This document shows, piece by piece, positions 11,299-22,800 of a stretch of DNA of 64,000 bases (position 1 is its first letter; each line of letters opens with the position of its first letter). The stretch lies in NCBI GenBank assembly GCA_013180625.2, contig SNVD02013093.1:434001-498000 (forward strand). Reading direction: 5' to 3'. The DNA is from Boswellia sacra. Lineage: Eukaryota; Streptophyta; Magnoliopsida; Sapindales; Burseraceae. Under the pieces are notes generated by a model, which saw only the letters and a list, made by a program, of their open reading frames with translations, made no database searches and had not been told where the DNA came from. The position numbers were made by a program, and so were the translations under genes.

Positions 11299-14200
11299 TT
11301 ATTTCTGCAAACTATGTACTTGGCCTTTCTTTATTAGTTTCCAAAGAGCAGATTTGGCTTCCTCCAATGTTTCAACAGCATGACCTTCTTCAAAGGACAA
11401 CCTCTGTATATTAAACTGCAAATATTGAACAGACCAACCAGAAGAAATGTAAGAGATGTGAATACAGGATGGTTGTTCCACAGAATGCACATAGAATACC
11501 TGTGCACCTTGACGGACTCGAATATCAGTTCCCTTGCTGTCTATTGATATGAGTGCAGCATCATCTACCTCAGTCTCCATGGATAATAGCTCTTTGAGCG
11601 GCTTTGAGAAGATCGCATTAAGTTCCTAAAATAAAAGTAAATTTGAGACAAAATGGGCAGAATACACATAACATTCTAATTATTGATGGTGTGAAATGCT
11701 CCATGCATAAAATGTGCATTGTCTTATATGGGCAAAGGAACAAGTAATTACAAGCACTAGGAGAACAGAAAATTTTTCAGTTAGTAATGTGCGAATTGAT
11801 ACTATGTGTCACCAGGAAGAAGCCTATGAATACCCTTATCTACTAATCTATTGCATATTGATCATAGAAAAATGAAACTGAAATAAAAATAAATAAATAA
11901 AGACTGCAGGGCACATCATCTTTGTTAAAACTACTAATAAGACAAAGTGTCCACCTTTAGATTTTGCTCGCCTCCATCAACTGCAATTTTATCAGGCTCA
12001 AGGGCCTCATATTCCTTGACATCAACCCAAGCAACAGTGCCAAAGCCTCCAATGAAGTATATGTCACTGGCAACAAATTGGTAAACAAATCTTCATCAAA
12101 ATCAATAAGAAATGAGCTTATTGCAGAAAACTCCTTTGGAATGAACATAAAAATTAACAGGCAAATGCAAAATTAAAACCAAGTCATGAGTCAAACTGTC
12201 AAAGATATCCAAGTCTCAAGTAAAAAAACATCATAACCGATTCCAGCACCATCAATTTTAGCATGATTAAAAAAGAGAATATTTCACAATCTGTCAAGAA
12301 ATCCGGGAAACTAAAAGAAAAGGTACATGCAGTAGCAGCTTAAGAGGCCAAAGCCAAAAAAATGAGAGGTAATGCTGCAAAAATTTTTTAATTTAGCTCC
12401 CATTGACCAAGAATTAACAACTAAGGTCTGTATGTTTTTTATATAAAAACAGTACTCATAGTGGTTAAATTAAGAAGCTTTTGCCTTTTATCATTTATGG
12501 ATGCAGATCACACAATAAACTCGTTGAACTAAAAACCAAAGACAAAAATAAACAGTAGAAAGAAATCATCAAAAAATTCCCACCATGTGACAGATTGCAT
12601 TGCAAGTGATTGATATACGATGCAACACAAGACACTTCATCAATTCATATTGGGCAAATGTTGACCCTATTAGAATAATGCCTAAATCTAGTGTAAGTTA
12701 ATTACTTATATAATAAATCGTTTTCCTACTTAAATAAGGAATTTGTATAAGACTAGGAATTAAGTATGTTTTCGAACACCACAAACTCGATGCATGAAAA
12801 ACCTATGCCAAATTGGAATCCAACTCAAGACTAAACCATCCATCCAATTGCAACCAATCAATATATATGTTTAACAAGGTATTAATTCCTGAAGTACTAC
12901 ACTAATCAACTAAAAATGTCTAACTTGATAACAATAACTCCAATATTCAAATCTTTGTCAAAATATGTAAATAGAAAACAAGTTTGGGAGTTCAATTTCA
13001 AATCCAAAGTTTAATTGACAAAAATAAGATAACAATGAATAAAATAAACCCTCATACTTCTAAAGATAAAGTAAATGGTCTCCATATTGTTCCAATGTTC
13101 TATCAAACGATACTTCCCTTATCACCAAACTTACTAAAAAAATTCTTGAAGATAAGGTGAGCTGTCAACTTAATCAGTAATATCACACATAACTCAAAAA
13201 TTCAGTATAATATAGAAATTCAAGTGCAAAATTTTCCCAAAATTTACTGTAGATGTAAACAGTACAAAGTTTAACAATGGATATAACACTAGAAATTCTA
13301 TGCAAAATTCTCCACAAGATTTGCCACTTAGATATAATGAATACATCAACAGCAGAAGGTATAAGATGAATCTGAATATCATAATCCAAGCAGTGTTAAT
13401 AGTTCCAAAGTAGATGCTTTAGATGCAATATGATGGGAATTTGCATGAAGACTTGTCTAAATAGGAAATACACCAATGCACCTAAATAATACCTAATCAA
13501 ACCACAATAAACAAGACCACAAAACTAAATAAATAAACTGAAATCAAACCTTATGTTTTGCATCCTAAAATAGTAGAAATTTCCCCACTGTTGGGAAGGC
13601 CCCTGTTGATGTTTTGCTATATACTGCTTATGAGCCCACTCCTAACAACAAAACCAGATGATAATGATGAGTTAATGAAACTCCTTAGGAAAGCGGACAA
13701 AAAATAAAGTCATCAAGATCCTGCTGGACACTGTTAAGATCATTAAATGCCAATTAGAATCATGTCTACAGGCCTAGAGAAAAATGCAAGAATTTCATCT
13801 TCATAAGATGCTCCCAAACATTTATTTAGAAGTAAAGAAATAAATAGCAAAGGAAAAGGTAACAACCTGTTGATGCTCTGGAAGTGGGAAGACATCCCCA
13901 AAAATTGTTACTCTTGCATTCGATAAGCCACTCCATCCTGGTATCTATTAAACCTAACTGTCAGTAAATCCATAAGTCGGAAACAAAAGGAGACATTCTA
14001 ACAGGAATAGATCAAATTACTAACCTGGACAACAAGCGTGCATCTAGGGTCAGCTAACAAATTCCGTGTATGGATGGCCAGTGGTGAAAATGAGAATATT
14101 GGATCTGTAAAGTAAAAAAATCATAAATACAACAATATATTATGTCAGGCATGTAGAACAACACAGCCAAATGCATAGTAAAAAGCTGAAGAAACAGAAT

Positions 14201-16585
14201 GATGTATTATGGGCAAATGATAAAGTCATTACTACAAAATTCAAATTAAATCAGTATTAATTGTAACAAATTCTAGACAACTATAAAAAAATCCAAAGAC
14301 TTACGCCCCATCGAATCAGGTGCAAAATCAACAAGGGACCCAAATGGATATCCTTCTCGCCGGTGGTGCATCCGAGACATTACAGTGCATAGATGCGCAA
14401 ATCTAGCCTTAAATAACAAAGCAACAAAGATTTATTTATTATTATTTTTTTTTAATGAGATAATGTAGAGACAATGTGCAGTAGTTATTACTCATTGAAT
14501 ACACCAAAGTCAGTGCTTTCAACACTTATCACCAAACAAATTACCGATAATCTCATACCTGCTCCATCAGATTGCGAACTGCTAAGGCTGGTCGAGGTAA
14601 GCCATGAGCAGAGGTTGCACTCTGCACTCCGCCAGATATTGGGGTTCTGAAAAGCCCCGCTCTTGTTCCCCCACCTGCTCCACTTCCATGGGGGACTGCC
14701 CCACTTGTTCCACTTCCATGAGGAACCACAAGAGGTGTCTCCATCTTTACTATTTTATCTGCATCCTTTTCACTACTTTGACCGTGGTGTGAGTTACCCT
14801 TCAAAAAATGAGAGAGGCCATCACTACTAAGCCGGAAAAACCATTTGACACACCCATTAATTGTCTATATCATAGGAAAGCAAATGTTGGAGACATTACA
14901 TAGCCACACAAACAGATCTAGAACCTCATATAAGCATGTAAAAGACACACTCCAATATCTCTTGCAGTCTTCAGCAATAGTGATATTTTTAGAATGTCAC
15001 AAGTTGAACAGTATTGGAAAACCTCCCAAATTGTCTCAAATACTCTCCAAGATTCACAAACAACAGAAGCATAACAGACAAAGAATAAAAGTTTAAGGTA
15101 AGACTTTTTCCACAGCATCTCTAATGATATAAAAGGAATATAAAAAAGAATATCAAAGAAAAGTGATTGAAGAAAATAATTTGATTAAATAACTTTTTAA
15201 GAAGTTCTGATTCGGGTTTAGAAACTGGGGACTTAAAAAACAATATCAACAGTGAAGAACCAGCATAGCTGCAAAGTTGAACTAAACGCAATCCCAGAGG
15301 GTACGGTTAATGTTCCACACATTGACACACTAAAAGCTAAAGCCGAATTGTTAACACACCCTTTAACTATAAGCCATATGGTCTACAACAAAGTACTCAG
15401 TGGAAGCACGAACAACCACTTCTCCAGATATCCTAATGAATTCCCTGGGGCCAGAATAAGAAACTCCACCAGATAAAACCACCAACCAATTCAACTTCAC
15501 CAAGGTAGTATAAGTAACCCATTATATTCACTGTTCTATATCACTAATTCCAAAACTTACGTGCGATACAAATGTCCTTCCACTTGATAATAAATCTATG
15601 CATCATGTAATTTAATTCTGTATTCAGAAACACACTTACAACGCCTGCGAATGACTTAATTGAACCAAATTGATTCTATCTTGCAACAAGCTACCTTAAA
15701 GAACATGGTTCCAACTATTAACAAGTACCAGATTCTACAATCAAAATGCTTTGAAAACAACAGAATACCACTTAAACTAGCATTCTATAAGGACAGTCTC
15801 AGAGTGCTTCCTTAGACTCTTTTAACTATTTCTACAAAAGCAGGACCTATAAAGTAACTATTCCAAAAGAACTTCACCTGCTTTTCTTATCTCCCCCCAC
15901 AGCCAACCCCCCCGCCCCAAAAAAAAAAAAAAAAAAAAAAAGAATTAAAGAAGAACCCATCATATGCTTCCCCATAAAGCATTTAAAGCAATTTTTTTTC
16001 TTCAATCTCAAGCACTTGCAAAGTTGATATAAAGCACAATTAACGAAAATTCAAAGCCCTTTCAATGTTGTGAAAAGCATTCCCAAAAACACTATAACCA
16101 CTTCCCTTGCTGTCAAAAGCAAATTTTTTTACCCTATTAATCAGTATTCAATATTAATCTTCCCATAACACACTATTTCACTTTGCCCGGTATCGTTACC
16201 GGGACAGCAACTAAGCCAGAATCCTAATCCTTTTTGCTTATTACATGTCCACTGATTCATTTAAGGCAAGAACTTAAAATTTAGATAAATAAATAAACAA
16301 TCATGCACAAGTAGTGTGAACTACCTGAGATAAAGAGAAAGTATCTCCTGACACCAAGCCGAACCCATTATCGAGAGGCTTCTCCTCTTCACTTTCATTG
16401 GGTACTTCACGTGGTAGAGCATGAACACAGAGGCCAAGGCCAGCGAAATTAGAAGGGGTTTCAGGGAATCTGAGGGACCCAACTCGCCTGTTATTGGAGG
16501 GAGTAATGAGAGAGTAAAGAGAAGAGGATGAAGAGGAGGATGAAGCTAGAGAAGGGTTGAGAAGTGAAGTCAAAAGGGCTTCCAT
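11299..16585 (-). CDS. Chloroplast pyridoxamine 5'-phosphate oxidase-like FMN-binding split-barrel protein
   Basis: Nine exons (minus): 16585-16325, 14798-14559, 14407-14305, 14104-14025, 13944-13867, 13641-13550, 12066-11955, 11625-11500, 11415-11299. All introns are GT-AG and all phases join, giving 402 residues. The N-terminus is Ser-rich and resembles a plastid transit peptide (MEALLTSLLNPS, then a Ser run). The split-barrel core starts near residue 160 (RPALAVRNLMEQARFAHLCT) and contains REGYPFGSLVDFAPD, HTRNLLADPRCTLVVQIPG and FYYFRMQNISDIYFIGGFG. A C-terminal HugZ/DUF2470-like part (DDAALISIDSKGTDIRVR) follows. Best match from memory is the Arabidopsis At3g21140/At1g51560 pair. A related split-barrel protein binds glutamyl-tRNA reductase, but catalytic activity here is not established. 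The frame is intact. Intron 1 (1.5 kb) holds a poly-A tract and intron 6 is about 1.5 kb. Confidence 0.93.
15919..15941 (+). repeat. Poly-A tract in intron 1 of the split-barrel gene
   Basis: About 23 consecutive A on the plus strand following a C-rich run (CCCCCCGCCCC), within intron 1. It could be a poly-A relic of a retroposed sequence on the plus strand, but no source is recognised. Confidence 0.7.
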
Positions 16586-16913
16586 TGAATTGAAGAAACG
16601 GAGAATAAGATTTTTTGTTTTTGTATAGGGGTTTGGAAAAAGTGCAGTCTGTAGCTTCGGAAGCAGAGGGTTTTTGCTTTTTTGTTTTGTTTTGGGACTT
16701 TCTGTGTATAAAATATAAAAAACAGGAAACAGAAAAACAAGGGAGAGGAATTGCAAGACTTTACCCTAGCGGAATACGAAGATTGCGTCTCTTGATTATA
16801 ATTTTTTTGGAAGATAAAAATAAATTAAAATAATTTGGGTCTTCATAAAAATAGATAAACTATAATTTATGATTTATGGAGTATATTTGTTAATTAATGC
16901 CTAAAATTACGGA

Positions 16914-17085
16914 GGTGTTCTTTTATGAATCCCAGTATTTTTGTTTTCAATTGAATTTAAGAATATGCGGTTGATTTTGAATTATTTTGAATTTTGAAAA
17001 GAATATGTGGTTGAGATTGAATGTAAATTGTATTGAAAAATGTGTAGTACAAAAAATAACATTTGGATTCATAAAAGAATAGAGT
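16914..17085. mobile_element. Short foldback MITE
   Basis: GTTCTTTTATGAATCC near 16917 recurs as its complement GGATTCATAAAAGAAT near 17066-17081, enclosing about 140 bp of AT-rich DNA. The size and hairpin form suit a MITE. The target duplication was not resolved, so the family is open. Confidence 0.45.
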
Positions 17086-18518
17086 GTACATGTTTAGAGA
17101 TGTTGGTGGTTTGTTTAATAATGTGTCAAAACTTTGTTTTTGAGAAATTAGGGGATAAATTTTGATATTTACTGTTCAGAGTATTTATTTTCACTTCTCT
17201 GGATAAAGCTTATAGAAATAGATATTCTATAAATAAAGCTTTTATTCAAAAATTATTGACTATTTAACATAATAAAAATAGAAATGCTTATTGTAATTAA
17301 ATTCGAAGACTTATTGGCTATTTAACAGAATAAATATAGACGCACTTATTATAATTAAATTCAAAAACTATTTATTTCGGCTTTTTTATTAGCCAAAAAA
17401 ACTTTTTTAATGTCAAAAGCTCCTCTAAATTTTTTTTAGATTGTTTAATTGTCATTTAAAAAGAGCTTATAGATTATTAAAAAAATGTTTTATGTCTTTT
17501 AAAAGAAGTTGAGGCTTTTAAAAAAAACTCTTTTTAAGTTTTTTTTTAAGTTGTAAAAATCAATTATAACCTTACCATATTTAAAATATTTATATTATCT
17601 TTCATTTTAAAAAAATAATTTTAGTAATTTAACATAAATAAATACTTGTATGTTTATCCAATCAAATAATCATCTATTTTTTATATAAGCTATAAATTTT
17701 TACAAAGTACTACTTTAATAAGAATTACTTCAATAAACTCTATTTAAAAAAACTAAAACAAAAAACAGATCACAATCAGACCCTTATAAAAAAAAAGCTT
17801 TATTATAACGAAGGAATAAGATAAAAATTTAAAATTAAATTAAAAATATCTTTGATATTTTATAATTTAAAAAAATATTTTCAAAAAAGTTATTGAAAAA
17901 GCTTCAAATACATAAAATAATTTTTTAATTATTTATAAACTTTTCTTAAATGTAATAACAAAATAAAAATAAAATAATTAAAAAAGTTTTTGATATTTGA
18001 TCAATAAAAAAGTCAGAAACAATCGTGCTGTTATGTTATTTGATTAAAATATTTAAATTTGTTGAAATATTAATATTTAAAAAAATCATAGACTGGGTAC
18101 CCGAATCCCCGGTCCAGTGTTGCTAAGGAATTTTCCTGGGGTCGAGCCGGAGACGGGACCATGCTCCCCTCCCCGGCCTTGAATGAATAGTTAAATTCAA
18201 TTTTAATTTGAATTTTCAATTGAATAAGAATTGTAGCCAGATCCAATCAAATAAATTAGGGGTTTGTATTTTAATTCGACTTGGTCGTGTACCCAACCCT
18301 AGCGGGTTGGCGTCGGTTATGCAATCGTGTTCGGGTTTCAGTCAGGTTATATGGAACCTGAATGAACCGACCCGATAAGTATCATTTTAAAAATTCAAAT
18401 GCCTCGTGTTAGTTGACAATTGGTTAATACACTATCTTATTCTAGACTTTGTAACACCAAATGATTGATATAAAACACTCCCAAATTCCTGATCTAATGA
18501 AAATTGAACCCTCGAAAC

Positions 18519-18780
18519 TTTGAACCATAGCCTCCAGGCCCTCCTCCACTTCAACGTCGCCGGCTCTCGCCTCCAGTCCACCATCCTCTTTTACGGCCGC
18601 CTCAACCCTCCTCACTCACGGCTTGCCTCCAAGTCTTGAACGTGCTCTGTTGCAGCCCGCCTCCACCCTCCTCTGTCGCATAGAGTCCATCAAGTACCTC
18701 CAGCTCCGCCTGGTCCTCACTCAAGCCGTCAGCCTTGGTTTGTCTCTTCCTCTCTTTTGCTTCTTCATTTACTTTATGCC
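18519..18780 (+). pseudogene. Unidentified C-rich gene fragment with a probable frameshift
   Basis: One plus frame reads SLQALLHFNVAGSRLQSTIL and on to about 18630. A second frame continues LERALLQPASTLLCRIESI and KYLQLRLVLTQAVSLGLSL from about 18634. Together they look like one broken coding segment of about 85 residues whose composition differs sharply from the flanks. I do not recognise the protein. It could be a decayed gene, a captured fragment or a non-coding first exon. Confidence 0.3.
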
Positions 18781-19880
18781 GATAAAATAACCAAGCCGCA
18801 AAACTATCTATTTGTTCTCAAACTAAAATGTAAAACACTACTACGTTGGACTTATAATTACTAAATTATATAAGATAATTAATAAAAATGAGCAAATTTT
18901 ACAAATATCTCATTTTCCTTTTAATAATTTGCAAAAAATTTAAACTGCGTGTGCTGTATTTGAAAAACTCAATCTTGATGGTTCGAATATATTTTATACT
19001 TGCATGTGCTGGTAGCGTTAAGGATTGCGTTGCTGGAAATAATGGTCCACATCTAACTAAAGTTTCATATCATATTTTGTTTTATTTTATTTCTTTTAAC
19101 CTGCATTTACTTAGACTCGAAGCTAACAGAGTATTGAGGCATAGCAGATTGAGAACGGCTGCTAGAAATCATAGACATTTTGTTTTGTAATAAATACATA
19201 CTGTCTTGTGAAAATTGGTAGATGGTTTTTAAGTTCTGATTTACATCTAACTTCCAGGACGAATGAGATAATTTATTAGATGTTAAGGTCCTTGTTGGTT
19301 TCGAGTTTATCCTGTGTTTTCATAATTCAGCAATCGACAAATTTTGTGAAAATTTTTTGTATTAATATATTTTGAGTGATTGCAAATCTTTTTTATGCTT
19401 GTTATTAGATTTGGAGTAGCGTTTGGACATGTCATTATTTTGATGGCTTATTATTTACTAATTTGTTAGATATTTTGGACATTTTATTAATTTGATAATC
19501 ATAGATTCATGGTTGGATAGGTTATTAGATGAAGCAATTTAATTTCTCACGGCCTAAAACATATTCAAGACTTTAAATGGTTTAAATTTATGCCAATGAG
19601 CCTTATTTTATATATAAAGTAGCCTTTAAATCATATATGAGCCTAATGGAGACATTGTAATTAAAAAAAAAAAAAAAAACTTGAAAATGGCCTGATGGAA
19701 ACATTTTTAAATAATTAAAAAAAACTGTGAAAATGGGCTTTATTCATTTATTTTTCCTTCAAATCGAAACAAGCCCTTAAAACCCCTAAAACCTCAAATC
19801 CCTGTATAATCCTTATCTACTGTCTCTGCAAAGTTAAAAGCCAAAAGCAGAAGCAGGTTCATGTTCATATTTGGTTTCAG

Positions 19881-22800
19881 ATGAAAGCTTTGAGAGGTTT
19901 AAGAGCACTCACATCGTTCCCTTCAAAAGCCCATCTCAACCTACGATTGTATTCGGCACAGCCTCAGCAAATCCACAATGAGCATGAGAACGAGAACGAG
20001 AACGACAGTGATTCGTCAGTTTTTGATAGTTCCCATTACACAGTAGCATTACCGACCCTGGAAAAGCAAGAGTATACCTGGGATGAGAAATACAGAGAGA
20101 GAGCCGACCAAGTAGTTTTTGGAAAAGAGACCCAGAAAGGGAAGCTGAGAATATTCCATGAAGAAGAAGAAGAGAGGAAGAATAGAGCTCTCGCAAGGGC
20201 ACTGCTTCAGGCTGCTTTAGATAGAGAAGAAGAGCAAGAAGAAGAGGTCAAAGAGGAAGACCAGAAATCACTTTCTGTTGGGATTATTGGTGCACCCAAT
20301 GCCGGAAAGTCTGCCCTCACTAATTACTTGGTTTGTTTCTTTGCTCTCAATTGCCAAGAGGCTCCAACCACCTTAAATCCTAGGGTGTCATGTTATTTGT
20401 TTCAAATAAATAGCCTATTGAGGACTTGTATACTTGTTTTCCTATGTTTCGTTGTTGGTGTCTGAATTGCAATTATCAATAGGTGTATTAATTTATATCA
20501 ATATTTTTTATTTATTTATTATTATTTTTTCACACGGACTTGCTTTTATGTTTCTTTGTACAAAAGACATCTAAACTTTTCTGAGGAGTGTCACATACTT
20601 GTCATATTCTATTAATCAAGTTTCATTTTGAAAATTTTGGTCTCTGCTCCTAAATTTCACTAAGAATGTTTAAGGAGACGTCTCTCAAGTTTCTGTCTTC
20701 TATGGGTGGTTAGAGATGCTTCCACTTTCTTCTGGCATATCATGTTTTGTATAGTATGTCAGATATAATTATTGAGAATTTTTTGCTGGAAACTTCAACG
20801 ATGTATGACCATAATAGTGGTCTGATGATGACAATTGCTTTGTTATAGGTTGGGACCAAGGTTGCTGCTGTTTCACGGAAGACAAATACAACTACTCATG
20901 AAGTGTTAGGAGTGATGACAAAGGGGCAAACTCAAATTGTATGTTTTTTTTTTTTTTTTTTATAATTTACTCGGTTTTATTTATCTGAGATGTGTGTGAC
21001 CTGTCTTTTGTATTGGAGGGTCAACACCATCGTAATATTGATAGAATATTGGTAGTATGATTAAATTCTGAAAATATTTTGTCACAAATTTTTTGTCGTT
21101 TGACTAAAATTGATGCAGAGCAATTATGATCAGTTATCAAACTATTAAACCACCTTAGTGGTTTAGCTGAAGTATTAGACAAGCATGCTTGAGGCAACTC
21201 AAGAAACTAAAATATCTAGACAGAAAGTTGATGACAATATGAATTAAGCCCTTAAAAGTTTCTTAGAAGTACCAAAAGTCGGTCTAGGGAGGAGAAACTG
21301 AACTTCTAGTACCACAATCTTGGCAAGCTCCTATTAATAAAATAAATACAAGAATACGCCTGAAACAAAATCCTGCTTATTCTTCTCTCTTTCCACATTT
21401 GCATCATCAAACTGAACAAAGTGGAACTGCTTTCTGAGCTATTGAGTTATCGCCTCTGATGAATCTTCTTTTCCAAAAGGCAACCAAATTACCACTGTTC
21501 ACTTTTGTGATCACAAATTGTGCAATGACAAAGGATATGGTCCAACTTTTCCACATCTGATTACGTATATAGCACTTAAGTAACAATAACATTTCCCTTT
21601 TCGAGAATAAGACCTGAAGCAGCATTTGTATAAAATAGATGAAGCTTTTTTTTTAAAATAAATCTTGGATTTAAATCATTTTATTATAACAAGTGAAATT
21701 GATCAAACTTTATAGTCGCATTTGTTTACAGTTCAATTTTTTAGGTCTTCTATGTAAATTTAGCTTTATTTATGGTTTCTCTTTTCAAATAGAAAGAAGA
21801 AAATAGTGGTGCATGTATTTCTGAGATTTCATATCCTAGATAATTTTGGAAGAATATAGATTTCTGATAGGCCTCCAGTAGATTCACATATACTAGGTGA
21901 CACAACAGGCGTGAAGCATTGAAGATATAAGGGCAATCAAGGGCAGAATGGAGAAATTGCTTTTATAATTCTGTTATGCTTTTCTGTCTTTTATAATTCT
22001 GTTATGCTTGGCTGTCAATTGTTGGTTATGTTTTGGGGAGGGAAAATGTTAGTTAGGGAATATATAGAGGGAGGGAAAGAGAGAGAGGGGAGGAACATTT
22101 TTGTAACTCAGTGAGAATTATTTTCTCTTGGGAGAGAGGCAGGGCTCTCGAATCTCCTGCCAATCAGCTACCTGTCTTTGTTATTTTTTTTCTGATTTGT
22201 TCTTTCAATATAGAAACGGAGTGCAGTTAGCTTTCTATTTCAGTTTCGGTCAATCCAATTGTGTGTGCATTCAGTGTGTGTGTGAGTGAGAAAACCAGGA
22301 TCCTATCAAATTGGTATCAAAGCAGTAAGATCTTGAATGGCTAAGATAACGGAAGCAAGAATGGAGGTGTTAGAGGAAAGACTTACTCAATTCCAGGAAG
22401 TTATCGGAGTGGTTAAAGAAGGACTGTCCAGGGTTCCAGTCCTGGAGCAGAAGGTGGCGGCCATACTAGAGTGTTTGTAGAGGTTGGCGAAGGTTAACGA
22501 GAGCGGTACAATAGCTTCGTCGTTGGGAGCCAAGCAAAAATCATCGACAGGGAAGAACAGAGAGGGTACTTACCTCCCTGCGTCGTTGTCCAGACAGAAG
22601 GCACCGATGGAGGGAAACGAAGGAGGATCGACTCCTTACATCGCGGGAGGAGGGAAAATCGATGGCTCAGCGAGAGGCGAGATCAGAACCCGTCGGGTCG
22701 AGATGGCGGTGTTCCAGGCCACTTTGGAACGATCGGGCGCTAGTTCATCAGTGCCGCCATCTACGCCTAGGAGCTACCACGTCAGCGAAACCTACGGGGG

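Larger units (their letters stand above)
16586..19880. other. Divergent intergenic region between the split-barrel and ERG genes
   Basis: It holds the 5' leader and promoter of the minus-strand gene (about 16586-16800), a short foldback MITE (16914-17085), a long AT-rich stretch to 18080, relics of CGGGT/CCCCGG-type hAT ends (18090-18400), a C-rich possible gene fragment (18519-18780), and the ERG promoter side up to 19880 with a poly-A run near 19662. The 100-codon frame at 18888 has no recognisable features. Confidence 0.5.

Noticed and set aside
14604..15476. Several plus frames of 62-83 codons
   Set aside because: They overlap exon 2 and intron 1 of the minus-strand split-barrel gene and have no features of their own.
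18090..18180. CCCCGG-rich patch considered as a separate hAT element
   Set aside because: Composition resembles the ends of the element at 59382-59958, but no paired termini or duplication could be found; treated as a relic.
18888..19190. 100-codon plus frame
   Set aside because: Low-complexity hydrophobic start, no domain, AT-rich DNA; likely chance.
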